Source of the DNA: Paraphaeosphaeria minitans
Lineage: Eukaryota; Ascomycota; Dothideomycetes; Pleosporales; Didymosphaeriaceae
Assembly: GCA_015832175.1 (NCBI GenBank)
Contig: WJXW01000009.1
Span: 930,001 to 994,000, forward strand
Length of the DNA: 64,000 nucleotides
Direction: 5' to 3'
Positions 59,301 through 64,000 of the stretch are shown piece after piece; position 1 is the first letter of the stretch, and the number at the start of each line of letters is the position of its first letter. The notes beneath the pieces were generated by a model. That model was not told the origin of the DNA. It saw nothing but the letters and a program-made list of their open reading frames with translations, and did not search any database. A program made the position numbers and the translations under genes.

Positions 59301-60845
59301 GTATCTTCTAGATACTTCTAAAGTATCTTAAGCTCCTGCTCTAAGAGATTATAGAGTAGTTTATAAGAAGGTTTCTTTCCCTCTATAATAGGGATAGCAT
59401 AATTAGATTTTTTAAAATTTAGTAGAGTAAACGCTACTTTCTTATTAAATATATTACTATATTCCTGTAATACGTTAGCAATACATAGTACCTACGCTAC
59501 ACGCGCTTTATTAATACGTACTTAGTACTCTAAGCTTACATAAGTTATTTATAAGACCTTTAAAAGAAATAATTCTAAGCTAGTATACTCTATATTATCT
59601 TTAAAGTCCCTTATAGTAATAAGTTATATTAAAGCTATAGTATAGCCCTAGCGCTACATTTAAAAGCTGTAATTAAAGTGGATATTACGTTCTTATAAAA
59701 AGGGGTTACTAAGTAGGAGGGTGATCCCTTCCTTATTAACGCTATAAATAGTAGTCTTTGTCCTACGCTCTACCCCTATATTATCTATAATATGCACCTA
59801 GAGCGTATAGGCAGTATAAGTGCTCTACCTTTAGGCCCTTATCTATTCTAGTTTAAGGAGCTTAGCCCCTTTAATAGGCTTTAAGTTTATTTTAACAGCA
59901 ATAATCTAACTAATTAGGCTAGTATTAGCCTATAGGTTAAGAATTATTTAGAGTTCCTTCTCTACGCCTATATCCTTAGCTATACTATATATGCGCTTTA
60001 TATCTAGTAAAATATAAATTAGTAGGCGCCTTACTATACCTAGGTTATAGGTAAGACTTAGCCTTTTCCTGTATAGTTTACTCGTATAGGAATCTAATTA
60101 GGATTACTACCTTTATATTTATTAGTATAGTGGCTAGTTTTATAGCATTTATAGTAGGTAATATTTTTCTTATCTTAGGTCTTACTATTACCTTTAGATA
60201 TTTAGTAGTTTAGTGTAGTATTCTTAGATTTCTTTAATATATAATGTAGGCTTAACTTCTGTATTATAAATACGCGGTGTAGGTTTTGCTTAAGCGTAGA
60301 GCCTAAAGTAATAAGGTCTTCCCTAGTTATAAGTACCTAATAGTAGTTAGTAATAGCCCTTTATAGCTTATATTTAAGCTTAGAGAAGAGGTGCTATACC
60401 CTTTACTCCTTAGCGTAAGGTGTAAGTTAATCTTTAAGGATATTAAGGTAGGTTATAGAAGAGTAAATAGTTTAGTCTTTTTACTGTATTATCTAAGCAT
60501 ACGCTATAGCTACTTCTAGGCTATAATTTACTAGGTCTAAAAGTAAGTTAAGTATATACTACTTAAAGTACTTCTAGATAGATATTTCTCCCTTACCTTT
60601 AAAGGTGTACTTATAGTGTATATACTATAGTTCTCTTAGGTTGCTGATAAGGTACTACATTACCTAGATAACTTTATTTCTATCCTACACAAATTCTTAT
60701 AGTAAGAGGTAAAAGGCCACCTTATAGGAATAAAAGAATTTGTAATATTCCTTAAGGTTCTTACCTCTATATTTAATAGGGTCTTGAGGTTAGAGTGTAC
60801 ACTTAATATATATTACTATATACCCTATAGGCGCGTTCCGCTTAT
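56380..60845 (-). pseudogene. X3 gag-pol, uninterrupted copy of the X polyprotein
   Basis: Right to left: gag near 60640-60800; zinc knuckle near 60135-60185; reverse transcriptase with the YLDN box near 58890-58930; RNase H near 58440-58480; integrase HHCC near 57500-57660; DDE core with the Glu block near 57120-57160; chromodomain near 56440-56600. The copy is collinear with X1 and X2 and has no insertion of its own in the coding part, so it defines the X layout. All catalytic boxes carry RIP substitutions. Limits are approximate. Confidence 0.78.
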
Positions 60846-61170
60846 ATATATTAGTAGGTAGAACTTTAATATTCTTACTAGTAGTTACTATACTAGGGGT
60901 TTAGCTTATACTTTTAAGTTAGGAGATTTTATCTTTTAACGTATAAAGCTAATATATAGCGGGAAGCTTATTACACTTTTTTTTAGTAACTAGGATACAC
61001 TACTTAAGTGTTAAAGGTAGGCTTAAGTTACGCATTACTAGTTGTTCTTTTATATACTAGGTAAGAGGGCCTTTACTACTTTTACGGACTTTAGGTAAGG
61101 TCTACCCCCTACTAGTAGCTTATATAACTCTAGGATCTATTCTTAGACTATTGTAGATAAAATATTATTA
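60846..61170 (-). other. X3 leader between LTR and the gag region
   Basis: About 325 bp that X2 lacks next to the LTR at 19668. No motif recognised; a primer-binding site could not be assigned. Confidence 0.45.
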
Positions 61171-61385
61171 TATAAAGTCTAGTTATAGTTAATAGTACTT
61201 ACTTAACACTAGAAAGGATAGTAAAAGGATAACTTAATAGTATTAATAGAATAATACTTATCTTATATAGAGTTAGGGCGTACTATAGGTTTTACGTAAC
61301 TAGCTCGCTTAGCGCATAGGCCCTTTATAAGTCCTTAGCGCTAGATACCATAACACTATAATAATATCGTGATCTACCTGTTACA
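61171..61385 (-). repeat. 5' LTR of X3 (215 bp)
   Basis: Plus-strand ends are TATAAAGTC...CTGTTACA. It matches 19453-19668 inverted. Confidence 0.88.
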
Positions 61386-64000
61386 TAAAGCTAATAAAAC
61401 GGCAGACTATATACACTATAGAGGGGGCGTCCTATTAATTAATTACTTATATCTTTGCTAGATTAGGGCGAATAGCCTTACCTATTATAATAAAATACCC
61501 TAGGTACTAGACCTCTATTATCGCGAATTTATATTTCCCTAGGTCCATATATAGTCTAGCGTTCTATAGGAGTTCTAGCACTTATTGCATATAGTTCTAG
61601 TGTTAGCGTAGGGGCCCTATTATATAGATAAGAATATTATCTAGGTAAGCTATATATATATTGCCTAGTGTATCCTTTAAAGCGCTATTAATATAGTACT
61701 AGAATATAGTAGGTGTTCTAGTAAGTTTAAATAGGACCACTAGTAACTTAAAGAGACTAAACTAGGTATAAAATATAGTATAGTGTTCTTCCCCCTCTAG
61801 AACCTATAGCTTATAGAAGGTAGCGCAGATATCTACCTTTATAAACTAAGTGGCCTAAGAGAGGGGACGCAGTGTCTCCTTAATAAGTAGAAAGGGGTAC
61901 TAATCTAGCTTAGAGATTACGTTAATCTCCTAATAGTTAATATAAAGGCGATATTTCCCCCTAGACTTTAGGGCTAAAAGGACTAGAGCCCTTACTAAGA
62001 AGGAGCTAAGTTATATCTAATCCTTATTTATAAGTTCTATAAGTTAGCGCTAGAATTCCCCTAGCTAATCTCTAGATATGCTATATAGTAGGCCCTAAGA
62101 TAGCTTTAAAAGGGAGCCGCTTAGAGTCTACTTTAGGTAAATATAGTAGTTTAATGTACCCTAGTGTAGTAAAAGGCTAGATACTTTAGTTTTATTAAAA
62201 ATAGCAGCGTACTTTACTAGTTTTAAGGAGAAAGTTCTACTATTTTTAGTAAGGCCTAGCCCTACTATATTATAGGTAGGTAGGGGTCCTACTGTGTAAG
62301 GAAGTATTACTATAAGTATCTAGATAATATCCTAGAGCGAAGTTAAGATTACTCTATTCTAGTCTTTATCTAGAGTATTAAAGGGCGTTATGTTATCCTT
62401 CTTATCTATAAGTGTGGTAAGGAGGCCCCACCTTTCTACTACCTAACTATTAAGGGTAATAAGGCCCCTAGCTACCCTAATTATAATTTTACTGCTATAG
62501 ATATCTACTACTACTTTAAACTTAGCTAGCTAGGGGGCCCCTAGGATTATATTCTAGTAGAGGTTAAGGAATATATAGGCGTAAAGAGTCTATTACTATC
62601 TAGATATATTATAAGGCATTACTACTATCTCTATAATAAGGGTCTATAGTAATAACCTAGTAGCCTATTCTAGCCTCTAAGCTAGAATTATAATACGCTG
62701 TAGTAAGAGTAAATCTAGTAGCCTAGGGCTAATTACTATAAAGTAATTACACCCTATATTAATTAGGGTCTCTACATACTATATACTGTTAAGGAATACG
62801 TAGAGCGTAAAAGTAGGCTTATTTATACCTACCCTAGCCTTAGCTACTCTAACTATTACAGCTTACCCTTATTATACCTCTATTAGTACTATTGCGTAGA
62901 GCCCCTATATTATGCGCTAGACCAGCGGCTACTCTTTTCTTAACTAGGTACTTATTTTACTATACTAAGGTTAGGTTATAATTATCTAGAGTAAAACTAT
63001 ATTAGAGTAGGCTCTAGCTATATAGTTAGGATTACTATAGTAAGTGCACACGCCTACGTCCTAGCGTTACTAGAAAATATAGTTAGGTATCTAGTTTAGG
63101 CGCTACTTACCCGCCTCTTTACTAGCTTAGGGCTAGATTAAGGTTAACGCCACTATAGGAGTTATATAAAGGTTACTATTACTATCCTTAGAAAGGGGCT
63201 AGCTACGCTTATAGAAGGTAGCTTAAATAGTAAGCTTATCTTCTAGGGCCTCTATTTTAAGATCCACTATAATCTATAAAAACCTAGTAACAGCTGCGTT
63301 ATAGTCCCCCTTAGGAACGTTATAGTTAAGGGTAACTATGTAGATATTACACTAAATTACACGGCGTAACTTATATAGTTTCTTAGCGTTACTTTACTAG
63401 CTACTACCTGCCTCTACTAAGGTTTATTTAAAGTAAATATAAAAGTTAGAGAAACTCTCTCTAGGGTTCTACCTAATTATATTAAAGCGTGTTTTAGCTT
63501 TTTACTAGGCGTGTTTATTAGTATATATAAAGGTAAGGTACTGCATAAACGTTTATAGGTTAAACTAGCCGTTTACCCCTCTAGCTTAGTAGAAAGCCGC
63601 TACTATGTCCTAAGGACTATTATCTACGTAGTTCTATATTAGTGCCTATTCCTTCTAAGGGGAACTAATAAACTGCTTATAAGCCTAGAGCTTATAGTCT
63701 ATTATAACCTTCTAGGCCCTAAACTAGGTCTTTAAGCCCTTAAACTTAGTTAGGTTTAGGAGCAGTTTATAGTATAGAATTAGCTAGTCTACGCTAGTAC
63801 ATAGGGATCTACCCCCTATAGTAGAAGTAAATAGGCCTAGGGTAGTGCTAGCGTAAGTCTACTAGTGTATAAAGAGCTTGCGCAGCTCTTTATTCTAGAG
63901 TTATAGTATTTATATAGTAGAGTAGTCTTTGTCTCTAGTAGTAATTAGGTTCTATAGTTATTCTACTAACTTAGCGATGTTAGAGGCATTTATTAGGAGA
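61386..64000 (-). pseudogene. Element V (gypsy) pol fragment, cut by X3 and the window edge
   Basis: A third, distinct gypsy element. Reverse transcriptase on the minus strand: a finger motif (K-S-R-G-K-Y-R-L-Y-I-N-Y) near 61960-62000, D-I-R-A-T-F near 61815-61835, catalytic YLDN (from YLDD) in A-Y-L-D-N-I-L-I near 61630-61655, then D-L-G-K-Y-K-F and Y-L-G-Y-F near 61490-61560. It stops at 61386, just after the palm, where the LTR of X3 begins. 62100-64000 should hold protease and gag but no motif could be fixed by eye. No LTR of V is in the window. RIP is heavy. Confidence 0.75.

Larger units (their letters stand above)
51814..61385 (-). mobile_element. Chromovirus X3 (gypsy), inverted, nearly full length, carries Z2
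   Basis: The 3' LTR is at 51814-51904 + 54991-55114 (split by Z2), internal region 55115-61170, 5' LTR 61171-61385, about 6.5 kb without Z2. The flanks ctcta (left) and taaag (right) do not match, so no target duplication: the left neighbour is a broken X2, the right neighbour the pol of element V. It is the only X copy whose complete 5' leader is visible. Confidence 0.87.

Noticed and set aside
1..64000. CRISPR array, bacterial operons, rRNA or tRNA genes
   Set aside because: None seen; the repeats are LTRs, and the mutation pattern and element types are fungal.

Overview
The window is a solid block of nested, mutationally destroyed LTR retrotransposons from a fungus, most likely a filamentous ascomycete (Pezizomycotina). 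No host gene, rRNA or tRNA gene was recognised. By eye the DNA is about one third G+C. CA and TG dinucleotides are strongly depleted and TA is enriched, while CG dinucleotides survive widely. That is the footprint of repeat-induced point mutation (RIP, CpA to TpA on either strand). It turns CAA/CAG/TGG codons into TAA/TAG and active-site Asp codons into Asn, so no intact reading frame much above 100 codons remains. All coding entries below are therefore pseudogenes, read by eye through the RIP stops.

Four element types account for almost everything. (1) A Ty3/gypsy chromovirus with LTRs of about 411-452 bp, present as copies A (1-5354, minus, runs off the left edge), B (21163-27785, minus), C (20790-34119, plus, split by B) and D (44393-50978, plus). 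(2) A second, older chromodomain-bearing gypsy family, X, with LTRs of about 215 bp: X1 (6631-19668, plus), X2 (19669-51813 in four pieces, plus) and X3 (51814-61385, minus). (3) Two Ty1/copia families: Y (9841-17116, minus, with a partial inverted copy Y' at 5355-6630; LTR 195 bp) and Z (Z1 35886-43122 and the internally deleted Z2 51905-54985, both minus; LTR 238 bp). (4) A third gypsy element, V, seen only as a minus-strand pol fragment from 61386 to the right edge.

Five-base target duplications give the order of insertion. X2 is the oldest base. Into it went X1 (ending at 19668), C (gtaac), Z1 (gttcc/gtccc) and D (atata). B then entered the 5' LTR of C (taacc), Y entered the integrase region of X1 (taaag), Y' truncates the visible left end of X1, and A entered Y'. 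On the right, X3 lies inverted against a broken end of X2 and carries Z2 in its 3' LTR (cttat). The deepest layers (X) are the most CA/TG-depleted and the late arrivals the least.

The most interesting observation is in family A-D. Leader, gag, pol, chromodomain and the TATA-R-U5 half of the LTR are shared, but one contiguous block between the pol stop and the TATA region is different in every copy where it can be seen. That block holds an antisense accessory gene (Cys-rich C-x2-C-x3-G-x2-C motif followed by a charged, coiled-coil-like stretch), the polypurine tract and the U3 with its own repeat architecture. It behaves like an exchangeable cassette of accessory gene plus promoter.
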